Of a stretch of DNA of 6,446 bases, positions 1 to 5,713 are shown piece after piece. Each line of letters begins with the position of its first letter. Within the stretch, counting starts at the first letter, position 1. The notes under the pieces are model-generated. The model saw only the letters and a list, made by a program, of their open reading frames with translations, was not told where the DNA came from and did no database searches. This stretch comes from Methanoculleus sp. UBA208 (GTDB lineage: Archaea; Halobacteriota; Methanomicrobia; Methanomicrobiales; Methanoculleaceae): the NCBI RefSeq assembly GCF_002498065.1, contig NZ_DAFZ01000066.1, positions 1 to 6,446 on the forward strand. Direction: 5' to 3'. Both the position numbers and the translations under genes were made by a program.

Positions 1-73
1 ACCCCCGTAGTGTAGCGGTCAATCATGCAGGACTTTGGATCCGGCGACGGCGGTTCGAATCCGCCCGGGGGTA
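1..73 (+). tRNA. tRNA-Gln (anticodon UUG)
   Basis: Decodes CAA glutamine codons. The full cloverleaf is visible. A 7-bp acceptor stem pairs bases 1-7 with 66-72, followed by an A discriminator at 73. The D arm is of the short archaeal type. The anticodon loop at 33-39 carries TTG at 35-37, and the T arm is GGCGG/CCGCC with the TTCGAAT loop. No CCA end is encoded, which is usual in archaea. The anticodon stem (28-32 with 40-44) has one A·G mismatch (bases 29 and 43). No intron is present. The promoter lies outside the window. Confidence 0.95.
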
Positions 74-184
74 CTGTATTCATCCGGCCTTCACATTACC
101 GCATGTGCGTATTTCGCAGCCACTCTCGTCCCGTTCGGCGGCGAAACCGGAAGGGACTTTTTGGCGTAGGGCGAGCATACGAGA

Positions 185-580
185 ATGACCCACCTCTCTC
201 CTATCCTGATCGCCCCCTGCGGTATAAACTGCGGGCTCTGCATCGGCTACCTGCGGGAGAAGAACAGGTGCCCGGGCTGCCGGACGGAGGATGCCGCCAG
301 GCTGAACGCGTATTGCGCCCGGTGCAGGATCCGGCAGTGCGAAGACCGTACGGGGGAGTACTGCTACGAATGCGCCGGATATCCCTGCACGCGGCTGAAA
401 CGCCTGGATAAACGCTACACAAAATACCGGACGAGCGTGCTCGACAACCTGAGCGAGATACGGGAGCGGGGAGTCGCGGAGTTCGTCGAACAGGAGAAGG
501 TCCGCTGGGCATGCCCGCAATGCGGACATATCCTCAGCATGCACAGGGATCGCTGCCTGCACTGCGGTCGGACGTGGTGA
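185..580 (+). CDS. DUF3795 cysteine-rich metal-binding protein
   Basis: 131-residue soluble protein with 15 cysteines. The N-terminus carries the family signature CGINCGLC (Cys12, 16, 19), followed by CxxC pairs at 29/32, 44/47 and 60/63 and single Cys52 and Cys68. This matches DUF3795, a small family frequent in methanogens and anaerobic bacteria whose biochemical role is unknown. A basic helical stretch (about 70-107) links this to a second C-terminal zinc-ribbon-like module, CPQC (110-113) and CLHC (124-127). Binding of zinc or an iron-sulfur cluster is an inference from cysteine spacing. The ATG at 185 puts the CGxxCGxC motif at the expected distance from the N-terminus. Its ribosome binding site is weak, and a T-rich box near 156-160 suggests a short leader. 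It lies about 110 bases after the tRNA and is probably its own transcription unit. Confidence 0.85.
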   Translation: MTHLSPILIAPCGINCGLCIGYLREKNRCPGCRTEDAARLNAYCARCRIRQCEDRTGEYCYECAGYPCTRLKRLDKRYTKYRTSVLDNLSEIRERGVAEFVEQEKVRWACPQCGHILSMHRDRCLHCGRTW

Positions 581-703
581 GGAGGGAGCATCACCTGCAC
601 CGCTGCCGGCTCCGTTTGTATCCCACCAGAACTTTGCATACCTGCCCTGTGCCTCAATAACCTCCGGCGACGAACGAGAACGGGAAATCGGGTTCAGCGC
701 AAA

Positions 704-732
704 CGGCAATACGGTATCGGACCGTACTGCCG
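704..732 (+). promoter_or_regulatory. strong hairpin between the DUF3795 and enolase genes
   Basis: Two 12-base arms (704-715 and 721-732) pair at 11 of 12 positions around a 5-base loop ATCGG. The only mismatch is A709 with C727. The inner arms are TACGGT and ACCGTA. No T-run follows directly, so it is not a standard intrinsic terminator. It could be a 3' end structure for the upstream gene, a dyad operator, or part of a long enolase leader. The sequence does not decide between these. Confidence 0.6.
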
Positions 733-742
733 CCACCGCCCG

Positions 743-772
743 GACGGATCCGGCGCCGTCGATACCTTTTTT
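743..772 (+). terminator. possible weak terminator or TATA region before enolase
   Basis: GACGG (743-747) pairs with CCGTC (756-760) around an 8-base loop, and a run of six T follows at 767-772. This could end the DUF3795 transcript. The same T-run lies about 38-43 bases before the enolase ATG, so it could instead be the TATA-like element of the enolase promoter. Both readings are tentative. Confidence 0.35.
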
Positions 773-809
773 GCGCTCGATACCCTCCTGCCCCCTGGTG
801 CCATCGAGC

Positions 810-2102
810 ATGACCGAGGTTGACACGAGGATACGATCAGTCCATGCCCGCGAGATACTGGACTCGCGGGGGAACCCGACCGTCGAAGCGGATGTCACGC
901 TCGCCGGCGGGGTGTCCGGGCGTGCCGCGACCCCATCCGGCGCATCGACCGGTAAACACGAAGCCGTCGAGCTCCGCGACGGCGTAAAAGACCGTTACGG
1001 CGGCAAAGGGGTGCAGAGACCCGTCGCCCGGGTCAACGGCGAGATCGCCGTTACCCTGCAGGGCATGGACGCCCGCGAGCAGGCGGCGGTGGACGAGGCG
1101 CTCATCGATCTCGACGGAACGCCGAACAAGCGGAACCTGGGCGCCAACGCCACGCTTGCAGTCTCCATGGCCGTCGCCCGGGCTGCCGCCGCCGCGCAGG
1201 GCCTCTGGCTCTGGGAGTACCTGGGAGACCCGTTAAAACCGCTCCTTCCCGTCCCCATGATGAATATCCTCAACGGCGGCGTTCACGCCAACTGGCAGGG
1301 GCCGGATTTCCAGGAGTACATGATCGCCCCCTACGGCGCTCCGAGCGTCGCGGAAGCGGTCCGGTGGGGGAGCGAGACCTACCATGCGCTCAAAGAGATC
1401 CTCAAGGCGCGGGGCTACACGACCGGTGTCGGCGACGAAGGCGGGTTCGCCCCTGCAGTCTCCACGAACACCGAGCCGCTCGACCTGATCGTGGAAGCAA
1501 TCGAGCGTGCCGGGTATGCGCCCGGCCAGGAGATCGGGATCGCTCTCGATCCGGCATCGAGTGCGTTCTATAACGACGGCGTCTATAACCTCAGGACCGA
1601 AGGGCTGACCCTGACCGCTGCCGAGATGGTCGACCGGTACCGCGACCTTGTGGCGGCATACCCGGTCATCGTCATCGAGGACGGCCTTGCGGAGGATGAC
1701 TGGGACGGCTGGCGGATGCTGACCAGAGCTATCGGCGATCGGGTGGAGCTCGTCGGCGACGACCTCTTCGTCACGAACGTCGAACGGATCGAGCTGGGTA
1801 TCCGGAAGGGGGCCGCCAACGCCGTCCTGATCAAGCCCAACCAGATCGGAACGGTGACCGAGACGATCGCCGCGGTGCATCTCGCGCAACAACAGAACTG
1901 GGGTGCGATGGTCTCCCACCGGAGCGGCGAGACGGTCGATACGTTCATCGCCGATTTCACCGTCGCCATGCGGACCGGCCACCTCAAGACGGGAGCGCCG
2001 GCCCGGGGCGAACGGGTCGAGAAGTACAACCAGCTCGTCAGGATCGAAGAGGCGGCCGGGGATACGGCCCGGTATGCCGGACGGAGCGGGTTCGTCCGGT
2101 AA
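810..2102 (+). CDS. eno: enolase (phosphopyruvate hydratase), variant active-site loop
   Basis: Cytosolic enzyme that interconverts 2-phosphoglycerate and phosphoenolpyruvate in glycolysis and gluconeogenesis, with Mg2+. The protein has 430 residues, the normal length. The mobile loop PSGASTGKHEA lies near residue 45. His159, Glu169 and Glu210 (in VGDEGGFAP) are present. The metal ligands are Asp247, Glu290 (in IEDGLAEDDWDGW) and Asp317 (in GDDLF). The catalytic base Lys342 sits in LIKPNQIGT, SHRSGET follows, and Lys393 is in LKTGAPARGERVEKYNQ. The start at 810 is preferred because GGTG (797-800) sits nine bases upstream and the fold begins normally; an in-frame TTG at 771 would add an unlikely tail. 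The segment after His159 reads HANWQGPDFQEYM, where most enolases have HADNNVDFQEFM or similar. This enolase also does not sit beside ribosomal protein or RNA polymerase genes, as archaeal eno often does, so it may be a paralog or a transferred copy (inference). Confidence 0.95.
   Translation: MTEVDTRIRSVHAREILDSRGNPTVEADVTLAGGVSGRAATPSGASTGKHEAVELRDGVKDRYGGKGVQRPVARVNGEIAVTLQGMDAREQAAVDEALIDLDGTPNKRNLGANATLAVSMAVARAAAAAQGLWLWEYLGDPLKPLLPVPMMNILNGGVHANWQGPDFQEYMIAPYGAPSVAEAVRWGSETYHALKEILKARGYTTGVGDEGGFAPAVSTNTEPLDLIVEAIERAGYAPGQEIGIALDPASSAFYNDGVYNLRTEGLTLTAAEMVDRYRDLVAAYPVIVIEDGLAEDDWDGWRMLTRAIGDRVELVGDDLFVTNVERIELGIRKGAANAVLIKPNQIGTVTETIAAVHLAQQQNWGAMVSHRSGETVDTFIADFTVAMRTGHLKTGAPARGERVEKYNQLVRIEEAAGDTARYAGRSGFVR
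2077..2099 (+). other. hairpin over the last codons of enolase
   Basis: CCGGACG (2077-2083) pairs perfectly with CGTCCGG (2093-2099) around a 9-base loop, ending one base before the stop codon. No T-run follows. It could stabilise or process mRNA between enolase and the next small gene. It could also be chance in GC-rich coding sequence. Confidence 0.35.
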
Positions 2103-2138
2103 GATGGCGCCGATCGGATCTTGAGCAGGGGTGACGGG

Positions 2139-2300
2139 ATGGCTGCATGCCCGTGCTGCGGAGCAGGACTGACCGGCTACGAGCGGATCGCCGCCTTCGG
2201 GAAAGGGAGCCTTCGTACCGGGATCGTCCTCTGCTGCCGCTATTGCCGGTGGCAGGGGGCGTGCCGGGAGAACTGCCCGGACGACCTCCCATGGGGGTGA
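2139..2300 (+). CDS. small cysteine-rich zinc-ribbon-like protein, 53 residues
   Basis: A short reading frame that is easily missed. It begins at ATG 2139 and ends at TGA 2298. GGGGTGA at 2128-2134 is a strong match to the archaeal anti-Shine-Dalgarno sequence and sits four bases before the ATG. The 53-residue product has eight cysteines: CPCC at 4-7, CCRYC at 32-36, then Cys42 and Cys46. The two CxxC knuckles (4/7 and 33/36), about 25 residues apart, have the geometry of a zinc ribbon. The acidic tail ends DDLPWG. I do not recognise the family. The start lies 36 bases after the enolase stop on the same strand, so the two are probably cotranscribed. Evidence for a real gene is the ribosome binding site, the paired CxxC motifs and the lack of any competing frame. 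Confidence 0.7.
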   Translation: MAACPCCGAGLTGYERIAAFGKGSLRTGIVLCCRYCRWQGACRENCPDDLPWG

Positions 2301-2311
2301 GCCGGGACCGC

Positions 2312-2320
2312 ATGTTTATT
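2312..2320 (+). promoter_or_regulatory. TATA-like box for the CBS-domain gene
   Basis: An A/T-rich TGTTTATT element stands out in GC-rich sequence, centred about 36 bases before the CBS gene ATG at 2353. That gives a short leader of roughly ten bases, which fits the absence of a good ribosome binding site there. Position and composition are the only evidence. Confidence 0.45.
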
Positions 2321-2352
2321 GCTCCTCCCGACCACCCCCTCCGTAGAACGGT

Positions 2353-2811
2353 ATGGAGCCTATCGATATCCCCATAGTCAGAATAATGCACCGTGAATAC
2401 GAGCACGTGACCCCGGCAACACCCATCCTTGAGGTGATGGAGAAGTTCTCCGAACGGGGGCGGCACGACCTGATCGTGCTTGGAGAGGACGGGACATTCA
2501 TGGGCGTGATCATGCTCACCGATATTCTGGGCTGCCTCATGCCTCATCTGGGCGTGCGCCCGGGCAGAAAGACATCGGGGATGCCGTCGGGGATCCTCTG
2601 CATGCTCCTGGGGAGCGGGCAGGCAGCCGGCGATCTGGTGACCAGGACAAACATAACCATCTCACCCGGCGCGACCGTAGGGGATGCGCTCGCCCGCATG
2701 GCCCGCGACCAGCACCCCTACCTCGTGGTGGTGGACGGTGCCGGGAAAGCGATCGGGTGCGTGGAGCTCGCCGATATCATTGCGACTCTGCGGCAGGGCG
2801 GCCACCTTTAA
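2353..2811 (+). CDS. tandem CBS-domain protein
   Basis: 152-residue soluble protein made almost entirely of one CBS pair (Bateman module). CBS1 covers about residues 8-63 (starting VRIMHREYEHVTPATPILEVMEKF, ending GVIMLTDIL with Asp57). CBS2 covers about 92-147 (ITISPGATVGDALARM, ending GCVELADII with Asp141). The aspartates occupy the position that usually binds the ribose of adenine nucleotides. Such modules usually sense AMP, ADP, ATP or S-adenosylmethionine and regulate a partner. No catalytic or DNA-binding domain is attached. The linker at 64-91 (PHLGVRPGRK to MLLGSGQ) is longer than the minimum. The last 35 bases overlap the 3' end of the antiporter gene on the opposite strand. A pyrimidine-rich stretch just after the stop (2812-2830) may help end transcription. 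Regulation of the adjacent antiporters is possible but unproven. Confidence 0.88.
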   Translation: MEPIDIPIVRIMHREYEHVTPATPILEVMEKFSERGRHDLIVLGEDGTFMGVIMLTDILGCLMPHLGVRPGRKTSGMPSGILCMLLGSGQAAGDLVTRTNITISPGATVGDALARMARDQHPYLVVVDGAGKAIGCVELADIIATLRQGGHL

Positions 2812-3973
2812 CCGCTTCTTCTCTCTTCTTCCGGGCGGCAAACCCCCACTTCATCAGAAGCGGCGCCACAAGAATCGTCGCTATCACCATCACCGTCACG
2901 CCCGAGTAGAGCCCCTGCGTGACAATCCCGGCGGAAAGCGAGATCTGGGCGACGACCAGGGCGATCTCGCCCCGGGGGGAGAGCCCGAATCCGACCATGA
3001 GTGCCTGGAGTCTGTCTCCCATGTAGGGACGCGATCCGATGTAGCCACCGGCGGTCTTGCCCGCTATCGCCAGAAGGATAAGTGCCGGCACCAGCACTGA
3101 AGCAAACACCGCAGGATCGGGATGGAAGAGGAGCCCGATGGAGGCGAAGAAGAAGGTGACGAAGAACCCGAAGGCAAAGTCGGCGAGGCCGTCAAAGACG
3201 CTCCGGTCGTTTCTGATCTGGGGGCCGAGAACCAGTCCGGCAACGAACGCCCCGATGGCGTAGTGGAGTCCCACCGCATCTGCGACCGCAGCGGATCCAA
3301 AAGCGATGACGATCGCCGTCACGTACGGCATTTCGTGGGTGAGCATCCGATGGGACGCCCGGAAAACCCAGAGAAAGAGGCGCCTTCCTGCCGTGAGGGC
3401 GAAGGCGATGAAGAGGACGGCGAGCACCAGCTTCGCCGCGAGCGGGGCAAGCTCCAGCCGCCCGGAGAGGGCGATGGAGGAGAGGACGCCGAGGAGGATG
3501 ACCCCGATGATGTCGTCGACCACCGCAGCGCCGACGATGGTGTTTCCCACCATCGAGTTGAGCATTTTGAGATCGATCAGGGTCCTCACCGAGACGCCGA
3601 TGGAAGTGATGGAGATGACGGTGGCAAGGAAGAGTTGCTCCACAAAAGAGAAGCCGAGCAGTGCGCCGCCGATGATGCCGAACACGAAAGGAACGACGAT
3701 CCCCGTCACCGCAGTCAATGCCGCCGCGTTCCGGGCTGCGGCAAAAGCCCTGGCGTTCATCTCCACGCCGGAGACGAAGAGGAGCGCGATCACGCCGATG
3801 GTGGAGAAGAGCTCGAGTGTCTCGTTCATCGTCACCAGTCCGAGCACCGCCGGCCCCACCAGGATTCCGGCGGCGATCTCACCGATCATGGGAGGATAGC
3901 CCCCACGCTCCAGGAGTTCCCCGAAGACCTTGGCAAGACCGAGGATCAGGACGATGGCGACGATCGGATCCAT
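2777..3973 (-). CDS. CPA2-family Na+/H+ antiporter (first copy)
   Basis: 398-residue integral membrane protein with about 12 hydrophobic helices, belonging to the cation:proton antiporter 2 family (KefB/NapA-like). It would exchange Na+ (or K+) for H+ across the cytoplasmic membrane. Visible motifs are GYPPMIGEIAAGILVGP (25-41) in the early helices, SITSIGVSV (121-129) in the discontinuous helix, and the ion-binding VVDDIIG with Asp153-Asp154. HYAIGAFVAGLVLGP is at 237-251 and SPRGEIALV at 332-340. The double aspartate is typical of electrogenic NapA/NhaA-like exchangers. The protein ends in a short basic tail (KKREEAVKGGRP) and has no RCK/TrkA-N domain, unlike full-length Kef proteins. The start at 3973 lies directly before the first helix. 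Its 3' end overlaps the convergent CBS gene by 35 bases, and it diverges from a second antiporter 245 bases away. The exact ion specificity cannot be read from sequence. Confidence 0.93.
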   Translation of the reverse strand: MDPIVAIVLILGLAKVFGELLERGGYPPMIGEIAAGILVGPAVLGLVTMNETLELFSTIGVIALLFVSGVEMNARAFAAARNAAALTAVTGIVVPFVFGIIGGALLGFSFVEQLFLATVISITSIGVSVRTLIDLKMLNSMVGNTIVGAAVVDDIIGVILLGVLSSIALSGRLELAPLAAKLVLAVLFIAFALTAGRRLFLWVFRASHRMLTHEMPYVTAIVIAFGSAAVADAVGLHYAIGAFVAGLVLGPQIRNDRSVFDGLADFAFGFFVTFFFASIGLLFHPDPAVFASVLVPALILLAIAGKTAGGYIGSRPYMGDRLQALMVGFGLSPRGEIALVVAQISLSAGIVTQGLYSGVTVMVIATILVAPLLMKWGFAARKKREEAVKGGRPAAESQ

Positions 3974-3993
3974 CTATCGACGATCACGACGTA

Positions 3994-4014
3994 GGGTACA
4001 AAAAGCCTTCGAAG
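3994..4014 (-). promoter_or_regulatory. TATA-like box and palindrome before the first antiporter
   Basis: Read on the minus strand, CTTTTTGTA (about 3998-4006) is centred near 28 bases before the antiporter ATG, the usual distance for an almost leaderless archaeal transcript. The 8-base palindrome CTTCGAAG (4007-4014) sits just upstream, where a BRE or an operator would lie. Confidence 0.45.
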
Positions 4015-4062
4015 AGCAGGGCTGCCGGGCCCGGTGCGGGAGAAACGGATTTGCGCGCGGCT

Positions 4063-4080
4063 GGAGAAGCAGTTCTCCTT
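4063..4080. other. hairpin in the divergent antiporter control region
   Basis: GGAGAA (4063-4068) and TTCTCC (4073-4078) form a perfect 6-bp stem with a GCAG loop, followed on the plus strand by TTTC. It lies midway between the two divergent promoters, next to a 10-base palindrome CCGGGCCCGG (4025-4034). It could be a regulator site or a weak barrier to read-through. No function can be assigned. Confidence 0.4.
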
Positions 4081-4182
4081 TCACGCGGTCAGGAACACCG
4101 AAAATCTCAGGTGAGCGACGCTCCTGAACATCGACGCGACGTTCTCCCGCAGTCGCCCTGCAACTCCCGCATGTTGCATACA

Positions 4183-4190
4183 TTTCTTAA
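4183..4190 (+). promoter_or_regulatory. TATA-like box for the second antiporter
   Basis: TTTCTTAA, within the A/T-rich stretch 4175-4190, is centred about 32 bases before the ATG at 4219. This predicts a very short leader, consistent with the lack of a Shine-Dalgarno sequence. Confidence 0.45.
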
Positions 4191-4218
4191 GGCCTCCCTC
4201 CCCAGATCATGGGCAACA

Positions 4219-5403
4219 ATGGAAAGCGCCGCCCTATCTATCGAGTTCCAGATGAGCCTCCTCCTCTTCCTCGCGCTCGCCGGCTACCTCCTGGCATCCC
4301 GGATCAACCAGTCGGCGACGATCGGGGCCATTCTCGTGGGGCTCCTCGTAGGGCCGAGCATGCTCGGCCTGATCACCTACACGGACTTCGTCCGGAGCCT
4401 GGCGCATCTCGGGGCAATCATCCTTCTCTTTGTGATAGGTTTCGAATTTAACGTCAGAGATATCCTTAAGGGAAGTTACGGTGTCATTGGTGTTTTCGGC
4501 GTCATCATACCGTGGATCGGGGGTTACGCCACCGCCGTCCTCTTCGGGTTCGACTTTGCCAGCGCGGTCTTCGTCGGCACGGCGATGACGGCAACAAGTA
4601 TCGCCATCACCGCGAACGTCCTCAAGGAGATCGGCATGCTCCAGACCGATGCGGCGAAGGCGATCATCGGCACCGCGGTCATCGACGACGTCCTCTCTCT
4701 CGTAGCGCTCTCAATCACGACCGATCTGGTCGCCGGGGGTGTCTCGGCGGTCTCGATCGGCCTGGTCCTCGCCAAAGCGATCGGGTTCATCGTCATCGGC
4801 GGCGCCGTCGGGCTCTTCGGCGTAAGCCGGTTCATCGAGCGGATGGATGCATCGAAACTGGCGCAGAAGTACCCTGAGTTCGTCTTCATCTTCGCCATGA
4901 TGATCGCGTTCCTCTACGCGATGCTTGCCGACCTCATGGGCCTCTCGGGGATCGTCGGTGCGTTCATTGCCGGGGTCGCCTTCGAGGGGGTCGGGCTCCG
5001 GAACAGCAAGGACGTCAGGGAAGGCGCCGAGTACCTCCAGATCATCTTCGCCTCGATCTTCTTCGTATCGCTCGGTATCCTCGCCGACTTCCAGGCGCTC
5101 ACTCCCGACATCATCATCTTTCTCGTGGCACTGACCCTGGTCGCCATCGCCACCAAGGTCATCGGGTGTGGTCTCCCTGCCCGGGCGATGGGGATGTGCC
5201 GGGAGGACTCCCTCATCATCGGGTTCGGGATGGCGCCGCGGGGCGAGGTGGCGATGATCGTCGCCCTGATCGGGCTGGACTCAGGGCTCATCGGCCAGGG
5301 AGTCTTTGTCGCCATCGTTTTGATGAGCCTGCTGACCACCATCGTCACGCCGATCGTCTACCGGAACTGGTTCTTCAAGGGCGCGTACTGCGCCACGGAG
5401 TGA
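4219..5403 (+). CDS. CPA2-family Na+/H+ antiporter (second copy)
   Basis: 394-residue integral membrane protein with about 12 hydrophobic helices, related to but clearly diverged from the antiporter on the other strand. Motifs: SATIGAILVGLLVGPSMLG (32-50); ATSIAITANVLKE in the discontinuous helix with Thr126-Ser127; ion-binding VIDDVLS with Asp156-Asp157; LSGIVGAFIAGVAFEG (242-257); and APRGEVAMIVA (339-349). These identify an electrogenic-type Na+/H+ exchanger of the KefB/NapA group. No RCK/TrkA domain follows; it ends in YRNWFFKGAYCATE. The frame stays open upstream to 3718, but that part is antisense to the first antiporter and low in meaning. ATG 4219 is chosen because the first helix starts about 12 residues later and a TATA-like box lies at the right distance. 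ATG 4252 is an alternative start. A likely role is sodium or pH homeostasis, which in methanogens is tied to the sodium-pumping methyltransferase. Confidence 0.92.
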   Translation: MESAALSIEFQMSLLLFLALAGYLLASRINQSATIGAILVGLLVGPSMLGLITYTDFVRSLAHLGAIILLFVIGFEFNVRDILKGSYGVIGVFGVIIPWIGGYATAVLFGFDFASAVFVGTAMTATSIAITANVLKEIGMLQTDAAKAIIGTAVIDDVLSLVALSITTDLVAGGVSAVSIGLVLAKAIGFIVIGGAVGLFGVSRFIERMDASKLAQKYPEFVFIFAMMIAFLYAMLADLMGLSGIVGAFIAGVAFEGVGLRNSKDVREGAEYLQIIFASIFFVSLGILADFQALTPDIIIFLVALTLVAIATKVIGCGLPARAMGMCREDSLIIGFGMAPRGEVAMIVALIGLDSGLIGQGVFVAIVLMSLLTTIVTPIVYRNWFFKGAYCATE

Positions 5404-5439
5404 TGCAGGGCTCCCCCCTACAGTTTTTTCCCCAAAAAC
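5404..5439 (+). terminator. T-tract terminator after the second antiporter
   Basis: A run of six T (5424-5429) starts 20 bases after the stop codon. It is part of a small inverted repeat, GTTTTT and AAAAAC around TCCCC (5423-5439). T-tracts just after a gene are the usual archaeal termination signal. The GC hairpin before it is weak. Confidence 0.5.
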
Positions 5440-5680
5440 GGCTTTGTTGAACCCCCACTTGTTTGCTCCAGATGGCCGCAATCAGGGGTAATCAGGGGCA
5501 CGGCTTTCCACCGGGTTGCGCAGGCCACCACGGTCCACTGCATGAGGACATGCCCGAGAAAAAAGGTCGTCCCAGGGACAAGCCGGGTCCGGCACCAGCC
5601 TCAGCAGGGTAAGGATGAAGATTAGAACAGGGTTTTCAACAAAGCCCAAAAACTCTCTTACTTCCCTCCGGGTCCGGCCT
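5440..5680. other. non-coding spacer with short repeats
   Basis: No supportable gene on either strand. It holds a two-copy 10-base tandem repeat (AATCAGGGG plus one base, 5480-5499) and an 11-base direct repeat CCGGGTCCGGC at 5583-5593 and 5668-5678. It also holds a 5-bp hairpin at 5540-5553 and a near-palindrome GTCCCAGGGAC at 5569-5579. The single open frame on the minus strand here (5482-5826) runs through the ferritin-like gene in another frame and has no ribosome binding site. Confidence 0.5.
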
Positions 5681-5681
5681 G

Positions 5682-5706
5682 AAAAAGAGCCGGCAGTTCT
5701 GCCGGC
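5682..5706 (-). terminator. intrinsic-type terminator of the ferritin-like gene
   Basis: GCCGGCAG (5689-5696) and CTGCCGGC (5699-5706) form a perfect 8-bp GC stem with a TT loop. On the minus strand the stem is followed by TCTTTTTC. It starts 7 bases after the stop codon of the ferritin-like gene, exactly where a terminator is expected. Confidence 0.8.
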
Positions 5707-5713
5707 CCCTGCC

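Noticed and set aside
771..809. TTG start giving a 13-residue longer enolase
   Set aside because: No ribosome binding site; the ATG at 810 has GGTG nine bases upstream and matches the usual enolase N-terminus.
80..898. 272-residue open frame on the minus strand
   Set aside because: It is antisense to the DUF3795 gene and the enolase start, has no recognisable motif, and reflects high-GC codon bias.
1233..1982. 249-residue minus-strand frame inside enolase
   Set aside because: It lies wholly within the well-supported enolase gene and shows no family features.
3122..3994. 290-residue, very acidic plus-strand frame
   Set aside because: It is the mirror of hydrophobic antiporter codons on the minus strand; the Glu/Asp/His-rich composition is typical of such shadows.
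3718..4218. 167-residue N-terminal extension of the second antiporter
   Set aside because: Arg/Pro/Ser-rich and antisense to the first antiporter. The protein family starts at the first membrane helix, and promoter signals lie inside the extension.
5480..5499. Possible CRISPR or satellite array
   Set aside because: Only two 10-base copies without spacers; too short and too few for an array.
5540..5564. Hairpin GCATG/CATGC with a nearby A-run as a terminator
   Set aside because: The stem is only 5 bp. On the plus strand an A-run follows, and on the minus strand the T-run precedes the hairpin, so the order is wrong for a terminator.
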